DNA from: Selaginella tamariscina
Taxonomy: Eukaryota > Streptophyta > Lycopodiopsida > Selaginellales > Selaginellaceae
Direction: 5' to 3'
Assembly: GCA_003024785.1 (NCBI GenBank)
Contig: PUQB01000522.1
Location: forward strand, 113,908 to 177,907
DNA length: 64,000 bases
Shown here: piece after piece, positions 33,290 through 43,027 of the stretch
Layout of the letters: each line of letters opens with the position of its first letter
How positions within the stretch are numbered: position 1 is the first letter of the stretch
The notes under the pieces: model-generated
Seen by the model: the letters and a program-made list of their open reading frames with translations, nothing else
What the model was told of the DNA's origin: nothing
Database searches by the model: none
Program-made: the position numbers and the translations under genes

Positions 33290-34880
33290 CTATAATTTGT
33301 TTTCCTTTTTTAATTTCCAAACAAGAGATATTCAATGAGAATCTACAATTAAGCATATTCAATGAGAGTCTCCAATTAAAGAGGGCACGATTGATTTTGC
33401 TAATTTAAAACTTCTATTAAAATGTCGTTCAATTCAAAGAATCTTTTCATTATATGCTAATTACATTGATTTATTTGGTAGGCCTCCCAAAAATTATGCT
33501 AATTATTTTGCAGAGGCTTCCAAAAATTAGGTTATTCCTCTATATGTGGCCAGCACTTTCGTAAAAGGCGAAAAAATAATTCGCTTTTTGCGCTGACCAA
33601 ACGACTACATATTTTTGTATACTGAGGTTGCCCTAATATATACAGCGCCCACTCTTATGCATGTGGGATAATTGGTCAATATGGCAGGATAGAGGCTTTT
33701 GAGGTGGTTAATGCAGGATAATAGAACATACAAAGCTTAAGACCAGACAAGGGGCATATGGAGGCGTGAGAATAAGGCTGTTAAACTAGAAGAATAAATT
33801 GGATACGACAACAAGACATTATTAGCAACGAGACCGTTATCTAATACGAGGCGCTCTAAGCATTAAAAAGAAATAATTTATAATCATCATTTAAATAACT
33901 ATTATTTAAAACTTAACATATATTTTACTTTTAATGTACGTATATTTGGGGGTTTGGAAATAGTTTTCAACCAGCAATTGACGCGTCTCGGTAAAACCTC
34001 ATTAACTACGTCATGGTAAACCTCATTAACTACGTCATGGTAATACGAACAAGTCCAGAGAACGCAGTATATTTAGTGATGTGGCAGAGTCGTGATTTGC
34101 CACCTGGAGCACGAGCGTGATCTTGGCCACGGGCGGGTTCTGGAGTATATAAAGGGGATGGATATATATTTTTGCGCTTGGGGCAAATCAGTCACATAAG
34201 TCTAATTCTTTAGAGTTGGAGTGAAGTGATAAGCTGTATGTGTGTGTTATATAGTACATCTTCTACAGGTTGGGGACAACCTCGGCCTTGATTCTTCTCA
34301 TAAACATTTCCAGAAACTTACAGTCAACTATGTTTGACTTAAAATCATGCCATTATCTAAGTAGTCATCATGGGTCAATCTTTGAGTTTGTATTCTCCTA
34401 TCAAATTACAGCATGAGAAGTTGTCACAAAAGACATGCTTGGATTAAAAATATAAATAGAAGTGCCGTTGTAAGTTGTATAAGAAATGTTATTAGTGATC
34501 GTGGAGACAATACTGCTGCTACTCCATGAATCTCGATGTTTGTCTTGAAGTATACGTATATTTAAAATAAGTTCCTTAAACAGGGTCAATCGTGTTCTAT
34601 TTGGTGCATGTCTGTTAAATAAAAACAAGGATAGTTTTAAGTACACATGATGTGTGTGTGCAGAAAAATTATGTAAGCTGCACGTGTGTCGTGTCGCGTG
34701 TGTGTGTGCGGTGTGGTGTGAAATCATGTAAAGGTTATAAGTTTGCACTAAAAACATATGTATTTGAAACATTACTTAGATTTATATGTATTTCTTCCTT
34801 CGGAAGCTCCTCGTTAATGTTCGCCTATAAGCACCCCGATATGTGTGTGTGTGTGTGTGTGTGTGTTGTGTAGTACCAAT
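33290..34880. repeat. sHSP 3' flank, partner arm of inverted duplication (with 1-1500)
   Basis: Inverted counterpart of the left end of the window: gcagaggcttccaaaaattagg near 33510, catgcat...ggccaata around 33650 and the (GT)n run at 34840-34865. Contains the promoter-like block at 33988-34185 in flipped orientation relative to its partner. No coding sequence recognised. Confidence 0.8.
34100..34200 (+). promoter_or_regulatory. Promoter-like block with TATA and HSE-like element
   Basis: gggttctggagtatataaagg at about 34135-34156 combines a strong TATA box (tatataaa) with ttctggag, a partial heat shock element. It points rightward, where I find no gene within 700 bp, so it is probably an orphan duplicate of a promoter. 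Confidence 0.45.
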
Positions 34881-34888
34881 ATACTCAC

Positions 34889-35107
34889 CTTGAGAATGTT
34901 GTCCATGGTCAGCCCCGAGTACTCAACCATGAGAGCTTGTAAATCTTTTGACAACAGTGCACGCCTCGCTCTGTGTATACAAGGTCCCTTTGGCTGTTGA
35001 GCACCTCATCGTACTCAAACAACTGCTTACGTGCCTCAAAGTAGTAGTTCTCAACCAATGCTCGAGTTAATTGGTAAATCTTCAACTCTGAAGACTTGCA
35101 TCAATCC
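34889..35107 (-). pseudogene. SecA exon fragment with splice sites
   Basis: The minus strand is bounded by acceptor cttttttcctcag (exon starts 35107) and donor CTCAAG/GTGAGT (exon ends 34889). It reads [13 protein letters not shown], then after a deletion [29 protein letters not shown], and after a one-base loss [20 protein letters not shown]. This is the helical-scaffold region of SecA, the motor ATPase of thylakoid protein import in plants. The internal deletion and frameshift make it non-functional. It sits divergently upstream of sHSP copy E, as the shorter fragment does of copy B. Confidence 0.85.
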
Positions 35108-35339
35108 CTGAGGAAAAAAGCACACACTTCAATCGGTTCCAATACGCGTTGTGTATAAGTAGGTCTTGAATAATATAGTACCTTTACCCACTCCTCTATG
35201 TGAGTTACTGAGTTATAAAGTATTCTGGATCCATATAACACTCTATCCAATGAAAATTACAAGTTTAAAATCATATGCAAGAGTTTTTCGTTCACAAAAT
35301 CTCGACTTAGAGAGCTTTCTCCACGTATCCAAGAAAGAG

Positions 35340-35503
35340 TGAATATTCTTACGATATCTAGAATATTCTAGGTGTGGTCTGGAACTCTCTAGCTGCCTTC
35401 GAGACGGTTCGTTTCCTCTGTTATAAGCATCTATCCCGCTTTGCTTTTAGACCATCGACAAGCAGTAAGCTCGTCTCTGTTTTCTGTGTTTTCTCATTCC
35501 TCA
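35340..35503 (+). promoter_or_regulatory. Heat shock promoter of sHSP copy E
   Basis: Perfect HSE agaatattct at 35360-35369, preceded by gaatattctta at 35341, followed by tctggaactctctag and the TATA-like ttataagc at about 35421-35428. The arrangement matches copy C. Confidence 0.65.
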
Positions 35504-35912
35504 ATGGCACTCAGTGTTTTGATCCATTCTCCATTGTTTCGGATCTCATGAGCGAGCCATCCAGGCAGGTTGCAAGAGATGCAAGCGCAATGGCAAACAC
35601 CCGTGTGGATTGCGGGAGACGGCGGATTCCCACGTGTTCAAGGCCGATCTCCCGGGCTCTCCAAGGAACATGTGAAGATCACGGTTGAAGACGGGCGCAT
35701 TCTGCAGATAAGCGGGGAGCGCAAGCTCGAGGAGGCCCAGAAGGCGACAAATGGCACCGTGTGGAGCGAGCGCACGGCAGTTTATGAGGAGGTTCAGGCT
35801 TCCTGACAATGTGAATTTGGATAGTATCAAGGCCGATTTTGCCAATGGGGTTCTCACCGTGTGTGTCCCCAAGATCCCAAAGCCCCAGCCCAGAACCATC
35901 CAAGTCCAGTGA
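35504..35912 (+). pseudogene. sHSP copy E, frameshifted
   Basis: Start MALSV, then a one-base loss (tgtttt for tgtgttt) shifts the frame. SEPSRQVARDASAMANTRVD is in the next frame, followed by further single-base losses around 35614, 35654 and 35670. It carries DSH and EDGRILQ codons like copy B, and its tail is [13 protein letters not shown]. With its SecA neighbour it forms the B/E sublineage. Confidence 0.85.
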
Positions 35913-37446
35913 ATTACTTAGAGCTTGTTAAATGTTTTTTGAATCCGTATAAATAAACCTGTTTTTTAAAATTTTATTACAGCATATTCAATGAGAATCT
36001 CTGTTTACGATCCAAATGAAACTGAAAAGCTAATTGTTAATTTCTGGGAATAATGTTAAGCACATTAAACATTAAATGTCAAACATTACACACTGTAATT
36101 AAATTTAAATTAAATAAGCTTATTAAGAGATTTTTTGGTGCCTCTTTACACAGAAATTAGGTTATGCCGCTGAATGTATGTATTCTTTTAGTAAGAGTCG
36201 AAGGAATAATTCGCTTTGCACGGGTACGTAATTTTTAAACACAATTATAAGCGCCCCGTCACTCTTATACATTGGTCTGTACACGTGGCTGCACGTTAAT
36301 CATCCACGTCAGAATAAGCGTCCGACCGCTGAGTTTGTATGGAGTTTCGCATGTAGGATAATTGTACGAATGTTATTTCTATGTAAACTGTTGGAGACCT
36401 CTAAACTTCATTAAAAAACTTTTTTATAATTTTTAGTTTTAATGTATTTAGCAAATACTAAATATAATTCTTAAGACAACTAGAACTATACACACACGTA
36501 AGAAATTATTATTAGTTAAAAATTAAATATATTTTTTTAATGTATTAAAAAAAATAAACAATGCTTTTTAAGATTTTGATTTGTAGGCATGAGCTTAAGA
36601 AGGCCTTTCAGAAATTTGTAAAACCTTTTACAATGGTTGAACTCAATTATAAATTATAGCACATTATAAAATTGCAATGATAATTTTTAACTCTTTAAAG
36701 ATTAAGAATAATTAAGTTTTTATGATTTTAAAAAATTAAGAACTTTTCTAATTTCTTTGGAAAAACATTCATAAAAAGAATATTGATTAATTTTGAATTT
36801 GATTCCTAAACAAACGACTTCACATATTTAAAAATTGAATATGTTATACATTTTGAAAAAGTTTAATTCTTATAATGTTTTAGTTTAATTGCATATTTTT
36901 GGATAGGCAAGGTAGTAGTAAACCCAAACAAATTTGGTTTTATTCTCTTTCACATGAATTTTCTAAACATTAATTAAGTAAGAAATAAATAACAATATTT
37001 GAAAAGCATGAGCACATTCTTAATGATGTCATATCCATATTAAATATAAGATAAAGTCTCTCTCCAATGATATTGTACATTTCTTCAACATATTTATTTT
37101 AGGCTAAGTGACTTTAATATTGAAATTTTTTTTAAGATCTTTAAAATTTGAGAATGCTTTTATAAATTATCTATTACTCTTCTAATTATCAATTGAAAAC
37201 TTACATTATAATTACTTATATGTATATCATTATAATCATTTTATCAATATTAAATTAAGTAATTAATATGCTTTTAAGCTTTGTTATTATCCTTACAAAT
37301 GTGAAATGTTTTTAGTTGCAAGAATTAAGTTGTGTAATGGAACCTATTTATATTAAACTTAAAAAATCTTAATACCTTTAAATAAAATCCTTACAAATGT
37401 TAAGAATAATAAATCATAAGAGCATTATTCTTTGTAAAGTATTAAA
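35913..37446. other. sHSP 3' flank, then AT-rich intergenic DNA
   Basis: 36100-36380 matches the 3' flanks of copies A and D (for example ttaatcatccacgtcag, inverted at 1110-1130). Beyond that it is AT-rich with no recognisable gene. Confidence 0.6.
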
Positions 37447-37940
37447 TTTAGGAAAATTACATATATACCCTTGAATTTTATTATTTTTCATATATGCCCC
37501 TAAAAGTTTTATATTTACCCTTAAAACTTTAATTTAAAACTTAATAAATTTCAAAATTAAAAATTAAAAAACATTTTTAAAAAATTAAAAAATTTATAAT
37601 TAATTTATTTTATTATATTTAGGTCCAAAATATAGCCTATTAAATATATATATATCCAATATAATATAATTATGTTAAAAAATATTCCATTTTTTACTAT
37701 GATAATTTTTTGACATTTAACCTTAATAAACTTTAATTTTTTATTTACAATATATTATGAATTGAAAATATATTTTTAATTAATATTGTTATTTTAAAAA
37801 TCATAATATTACAATTGAAAGTTTTTAAGGGTATATTATAAATTTAGAACTTTTATAGGGTATATATATAAATATAAAACTTCTAAAGATATATATGTAA
37901 ATATGATAAATTTCAAGAGTATAAATATAATTTCCCTAAA
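37447..37940. mobile_element. Foldback/MITE-like element with long imperfect inverted repeats
   Basis: The left end tttaggaaaattacatatat pairs with the right end, whose reverse complement is tttagggaaattatatttat. Complementarity continues for more than 80 bases through the cccttgaa and cccctaaaagttttatattta blocks. 494 bp, AT-rich, no coding capacity. Target duplication not clear (TTAAA-like on both sides). Confidence 0.6.
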
Positions 37941-38416
37941 TTTTAATGGCTCTCTATAAAATACAAAATGTCTCACGTAGTTAAAACTTGTTTTTTTAAA
38001 AATGTTAATGTGTCACTTGAAAGTGATAATGTGTCAGCCAAAATTAGTGAATCACAAACTTAAACATCATTAATTACACTATGATACATAGCATAATCAT
38101 GACATGATCATCAAATAATCTTATTGTTATATTCTTACCATTTGATTGAACATCTAGTAGATTATTTTATAATTGTCATGTCACACTACATGTGGTTCAT
38201 GAACTGACATAAATTATTAATGAAATGAGCCATACGTGGAGCAAACGTGTCTATTTAAATATTTATTTTCAATAACTCAACGAGTTACCTCAATTCTTAA
38301 ATACTTTATAATAAAACTTTTGAAAAACATGTGAGTTTACTTAATGAACTCTCATTGTTACGAAGTTAGATTTCATTGTCATGGACACATTTAAACTGTA
38401 AACTTTTCATTTGCGT
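37941..38416. other. AT-rich spacer
   Basis: No gene or repeat recognised. It ends at the ATATT target duplication of the next element. Confidence 0.5.
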
Positions 38417-38421
38417 ATATT

Positions 38422-38821
38422 TGTCACAATCGGATACATGATACGAGTTACAGGATATGCATATAAGATATACTTACAGGATATGCCTGTAGGATATTCC
38501 TACAAGATATGCCTATAGGATATACCTACAGATATGCATGTAGGATATTCCTACAGGATATACCTATAGGATATTCCTATAGGATATACTACAGGATATG
38601 CCTAAAGGATAAGGGTCATTATTTTTAGCTCATGACCATATTAGACTCATGACCAGATTAGCTTGGAGTTGTGAGTATAAAAGCTCCGACCTAATTGTTG
38701 TACAATCAGTTACTATTAACACCAGTCATTTTACGATCATTCTTGTCTTGTTCCTTGCTCTTGCCTTGTTCTTGAGTCAAGCCTTCTTATTGTTATCTTG
38801 CTCTTAGGTCGTGGCTTGACA
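38422..38821 (+). repeat. 5' LTR, family 2 outer copy
   Basis: 400 bp, TGTCAC to TTGACA. It contains about ten tandem copies of an ~14-bp word (ggatatncctayaggatat). TATA box tataaaag is at 38676-38683, with attgttgtacaat and cagttactattaac downstream. Confidence 0.92.
38676..38720 (+). promoter_or_regulatory. LTR core promoter and predicted transcript start, family 2
   Basis: TATAAAAG followed 25-35 nt later by caatcagttactattaac. The whole block gtataaaagctccgacctaa is conserved in every family 2 LTR here, as expected for a start site defining the R region. The transcript start itself is inferred from TATA spacing. Confidence 0.7.
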
Positions 38822-38924
38822 GTTTGATAGTAACTGCTTTCATAGCTTTTCGATTTTCAACTACTTTTTTCCTTGATTCTTCTCCTTCGTTTTTCTCCTT
38901 TTTTTTTTTTTTCTTTCATATATC

Positions 38925-39948
38925 ATGGCCAATTTTGAGCAATTTCAATGCAAGCACCAAATATTGCTTCATGAGCTAGCCACTTTGCGCCAAGTGGTCA
39001 CAGATCTGCAAGGTTCCACTAACGCGGCGCATGCAGTTGCTGATGCATCCTCCAAGGCTGCTGCACAGGCTCTCTCTCAAGCATCAGTGATTTCCTCTAC
39101 ATCGAACACTTCTTCGGAGCCGAAGATTAGCATGCCAGAAAAGTTCAATGGCAATCGTGCCGATTTCCAAGGGTTCCTGAATCATATTAGGCTTTTGATC
39201 GGAAGACGCTGCATCTGATACGCCATGGCGAGGCGTACCACAATGCCGCATGCAACCACACCGCTACTCGAATGATGCACAAAAGGTTGGCCTTTTGGCA
39301 TCCCTACTAGTTGGATCTCCACGGGCTTGGGTTACCCCTTTGCTGGAATGTGACGACCCATTGATGAAAGACTTTGAAGGTTTCGTGGCTGTCTTTGAAG
39401 CTTGCTTTGGAGATCCTGATAAGTACCGTTTCGCATGCACGAAGTTACGAAAGCTCACACAAGGATCTCGACCAGCTTCCGTTTATGCATCCGAATTTCA
39501 GCAACTTTGCACGAACATTCCATGGGACGAAACTGCATTGATTGAACACTTCCGTTTTGGGTTGAGGGATGATGTGAAGGCCTTCTCCTTTTGTTACCGA
39601 ATGCCCAAACATTAGCAAAGATCATGCAACAGGCCGTTCGCTGTGACAACCGCTTGTTCGAGCGTTGTCAGGAAAAATCCCGTCAGCAGTTCCTGTAAAC
39701 CAATCCTGCAACTGTGGTACAAACTTTTGCGACACCTTCTGGAGTAGTTCCTATGGAGGTTGAGAAATACAAGCGTGGCCCACTCTCCGCTGTTGAGAAG
39801 CAATGTCGCCGCAGTGAGAATCTATGTTTGTATTGTGGTGAAGCAGGACACAAGGCGGTGGAATGTCCTATTAAAGCCAGGAAGTTCAAGACGTGTGAAG
39901 TTGAAGCTGAAGTTCAGTCGGAAAACTTCAATGTTCACTTCGTTTAGG
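38925..39948 (+). mobile_element. Family 2 outer gag, decayed
   Basis: Starts MANFEQFQCKHQILLHELAT. Capsid segments [17 protein letters not shown] and [15 protein letters not shown] follow, then a CX2CX4HX4C zinc knuckle (LYCGEAGHKAVEC, about 39830). A 47-bp insertion near 39200-39246 and a CAA-to-TAA stop at about 39697 disrupt it. The natural gag stop is the tag at 39946-39948. Confidence 0.82.
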
Positions 39949-39959
39949 AGCCACAAGTT

Positions 39960-41353
39960 GGACGTAGGTGCAGGCTCCATTGGTGCTGCTCATACCATTC
40001 CATCACTCAAGTTTCCTATACACATTCATCTCAATAATTGAGAGCTCAAGGAGTTTGCCATGTTAAACACTGGTGCAAATGCATGCTTCATGAATGACAC
40101 TTTTGCAACTCAACATGGCATTCCGATGGTGAAGTTGAAGCGTGCAGTTCCTGTAGAGGTGGCCGATGGTCGTCTAATTGCTTCTGGCGCAATTACCCAT
40201 GTTACCAAACCTCTCTCTTGCAGTCATGGTGCATTCAACTGTTCAATTTCCTTCAACTTGATCAAGACTCGGTCGACTCCCATCATTTTGGGCATGCCAT
40301 GGTTCGTTTTTGCAAATCCTCAGATCAACTGGAGGTCTAGGACGTTCACGTTTTCCTCTCCGCCTTCCTGTGTGCAGAATACATCCTTAGTGTCTGAGGC
40401 AGTATAAGCTACAGGATTGACCGTGCTTGTTCCTGTATCAGTGTTGAAGACTCCTCCTCGACAGGATCCACCTCCTATTGGTTCGTCAGCACACTCACAA
40501 GTTCTCCTCACTTCTGTGCATCCATAGACTTCTGTACAGGATTCTTCCAATCCTGTACACTTGTCAACATCCACACATGTTTCTCCCAATTCTGCCTCTT
40601 TTCATTACTCTTCTTCTGTTCCACCCCCAAGATCCTTCCTCTTTTTCAATCACAGCTCCCTCCTTCTCCTCTTCGAGTTCTTACCACTACCATGCATGAA
40701 CTTGCCACTGATTCTGCTCTTTTTCATCTTTTGCCTTCCAAGTAACTCCTACGTCCTCTTCTACCTTTTCAGTATCTGATTCCCTTGTTTTTCAATCTCC
40801 TTCTCCTGTTCCTTCTTCTCTGCCATTCAAGTATCACTCCTTTCAGAACATTTTTAAGTCCTACGACTGTCCTATCGATCTTGTGGAAGGAAAGACTCCA
40901 CCGTTCAGACCAATTTATGCATTGTCACTTACAGAATTGGAGGTTCTTCGTCAGTACATCAAGGAAAACTCGGCATCCGGCTTCATTCATCAGTCAAAGT
41001 CCCCTGCAGGAGCACCTATCTTCTTTGTCAAGAAGAAAGTTGGGAGTTTACGTTTGGTTGTGGACTACAGAGGTTTGAATCAAGTCACCATTCGGAATCG
41101 GTACCCGTTGTCATTGATCCCGGAACTTCTCGATCGGCTGCAAGGAGCAAAAGTATTCACGAAGATTGACTTACGAGGGGCTTACAATCTTGTACGGATT
41201 CGTGTAGGTGATGAGTGAAAGACTGCCTTTTGTACAAGGTATGGACACTTCGAGTATACGGTGATGCCTTTTGGACTTACCAATGCCCCAGCCGTGTTCT
41301 AACACATGGTGAACAACATCTTTCGTGACTTCTTGGACTAGTTTGTGGTAATC
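39960..41353 (+). mobile_element. Family 2 outer protease and 5' half of reverse transcriptase
   Basis: The protease active site has changed from [11 protein letters not shown] (young copy) to [11 protein letters not shown], losing the catalytic Asp. The reverse transcriptase fingers are readable ([35 protein letters not shown]). Stops from TGG-to-TGA (41217) and CAA/CAG-to-TAA/TAG (about 40405, 41300, 41339) interrupt it. The segment ends at the TAATC duplication where the younger element entered, just before the catalytic YLDD motif. Confidence 0.85.
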
Positions 41354-41966
41354 TGTCACGACCCGATACAGAATACAGAATTCCGGATACAGGACATGGG
41401 TTGCAGGACTTTCCTACAGGATTCCGGATACAGGATATGGGTTGCAGGATTTTCCTACAGGATATTCCTACCAGGATTCCGGACACAGGATTCGGTTGCA
41501 GGATATTCCTACAGGATATGCCACAGGATATGCCTAGAGGATAAGGGACATGTGGACTCATCTTAGCCTCTGCATGCATGCAATCACTTTTGCATGCATG
41601 CAACCACTTTTGCATGCATGCCTAGATTAGCTCTTGGAGTTGTGAGCATAAAAGCTCCGACCTAATTGTTGTACAATCAGTTACTATCAACACCAGTCTT
41701 ACTACGATCAATTTCGTCTTGTCTTGTTCTGTCTTGTTTCCTTCCTGTTCCTGTCTCGCTCCTGTTCCTGTCCTGCCCTGGATCCTTCCTGCTCCGGATC
41801 CTGTCCTGTTCCTGTCTGCTCCCGGATCCTATCCTGATCCTGTCTTGCTCTAGATCCGTCCTGTTCCTATTTCCAGTTCCTGTCCTGCTCTCGGTCCTGT
41901 TCCTGAGTCAAGCCTTCCTGTCCTTGGAATCCTGTTCCTTCCTGGTTCCTGGATCGTGGCTTGACA
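41354..41966 (+). repeat. 5' LTR, inner family 2 copy
   Basis: 613 bp. U3 has ggattccggatacaggayat repeats and three tgcatgcatgcaaycacttt units (41570-41625). Its TATA-like ataaaag is at 41648-41654. R begins near cagttactatcaa (41678-41690). U5 is rich in TCCTGT repeats. The last base of the 3' LTR copy appears lost. Confidence 0.93.
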
Positions 41967-41982
41967 GTTTGATAGTAACTGC
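41967..41982 (+). promoter_or_regulatory. Self-complementary primer binding site, family 2
   Basis: gtttgatagtaactgc begins directly after the LTR. Its TTGATAGTAACTG (41969-41981) is the exact reverse complement of CAGTTACTATCAA at 41678-41690, 30 nt after the TATA box. It does not resemble the usual tRNA-iMet site seen in family 1. The pairing suggests the transcript's own 5' end primes reverse transcription, as known for Tf1 and relatives. Confidence 0.75.
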
Positions 41983-42058
41983 TTCATAGTTCTCCGTTTT
42001 CCAGCTACCTTTTTCTTGATTCCTTTCCTTCATTTTCCTCCTTTTTCTTTCCTAGATC

Positions 42059-43027
42059 ATGGCTGATTTTGAGCGTTTTCAACACGAGCACCAAATGCTA
42101 CTTCATGAGCTGGCCACTTTGCGCCAAGTGGTCACCGACCTGCAAGGTTCCACCACTGCGGCACATGCAGCTGCTGATGCATCCTCCAAGGCTGCTGCAG
42201 GCTCTCTCCCAGGCATCGGTGGTTCCCTCTTCATCAAACTTTTCTTCGGAGCCGAAGGTTAGCATGCCAGAGAAGTTCAGTGGTAATCGTGCCGATTTCC
42301 AAGGTTTCCTGAATCAGATCCGGCTCTTGATCCGTATGCAACCACGGCGCTCGACTGATGCTCAAAAGGTGGGTCTTTTGGCATCCTTACTAAGTGGATC
42401 TCCACGGGCTTGGGTTGCCCCCTTGCTGGAGCGTGACGATCCATTGATGGAAGACTTTGAAGGTTTCGTGGCTGCCTTTGAAGCCTGTTTTGGAGATCCT
42501 GATAAGTACCGTTCTGCATGCACGAAGTTACGGAAGCTCACTCAAGGATCCCGACCAGCTTCCGTCTATGCATCCGAATTTCAGCAACTTTGCACGAACA
42601 TTCCATGGGACGAGACTGCATTGATCGAACACTTCCGTTTTGGGTTGAGGGACGACGTGAAGGACCTTCTCCTTACGTTACCGGATGCCCAAACATTAGC
42701 GGAGATCATGCAACAAGCTGTTCGTTGCGACAACCGTTTGTTCGAGCGTCGTCAGGAAAGATCCCGTCAACAGTTCCTGCAAACCAATCCTGCAGCTGTG
42801 GTACATGTTCCTGCACCACCTTCTGGAGTAGTTCCTATGGAGGTTGAGAAATCCAAGCGTGGCTCTCTTTCCGCTGCGAGAAGCAACGTCGTCGCAGTGA
42901 GAACCTGTGCTTGTATTGTGGTGGAGCAGGACACAAGGTGGCAGATTGTCCTATTAAAGCCAGGAACTTCAAGACGCGTGAAGTGAAGCTGAAGTTCAGT
43001 CGGAAAACTCCAATGTCCACTTCGTCT
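42059..43027 (+). CDS. Family 2 inner gag (frameshifted)
   Basis: Capsid/nucleocapsid protein that forms the particle. It starts [21 protein letters not shown] two-base loss near 42193 moves the frame. [17 protein letters not shown], a long retrotrans-gag region ([39 protein letters not shown]) and a basic segment follow. A second one-base loss near 42873 precedes the zinc knuckle [12 protein letters not shown]. Gag ends at the conserved TAG (43025-43027) shared by all three copies; pol continues in the -1 frame. Apart from the two indels the reading is clean. Confidence 0.85.

Larger units (their letters stand above)
31380..33290 (+). repeat. Right copy of 1.9-kb direct duplication (with 15054-17000)
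   Basis: Same order and orientation as at 15.05-17.0 kb: the ggctggtccggcag block, the tgtgtgaagaggcatcc/gaatcagggg region, the CxxC ORF remnant, the Ty-free AT-rich spacer and the sHSP. Indels are numerous, so the duplication is not recent. Confidence 0.85.

Noticed and set aside
36400..37400. Possible organellar insertion because of very low GC
   Set aside because: No chloroplast or mitochondrial gene, tRNA or rRNA motif could be read; the composition matches other AT-rich spacers in the window.
38450..38620. CRISPR-like regular repeats (ggatatncctayaggatat)
   Set aside because: Units are directly tandem without unique spacers, lie inside a retrotransposon LTR, and vary in number between LTRs.
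40478..40779. Hydrophobic open frames suggesting membrane proteins between protease and reverse transcriptase
   Set aside because: They are out-of-frame readings of the S/P-rich linker of pol; CT-rich DNA gives leucine/phenylalanine-rich shadows.
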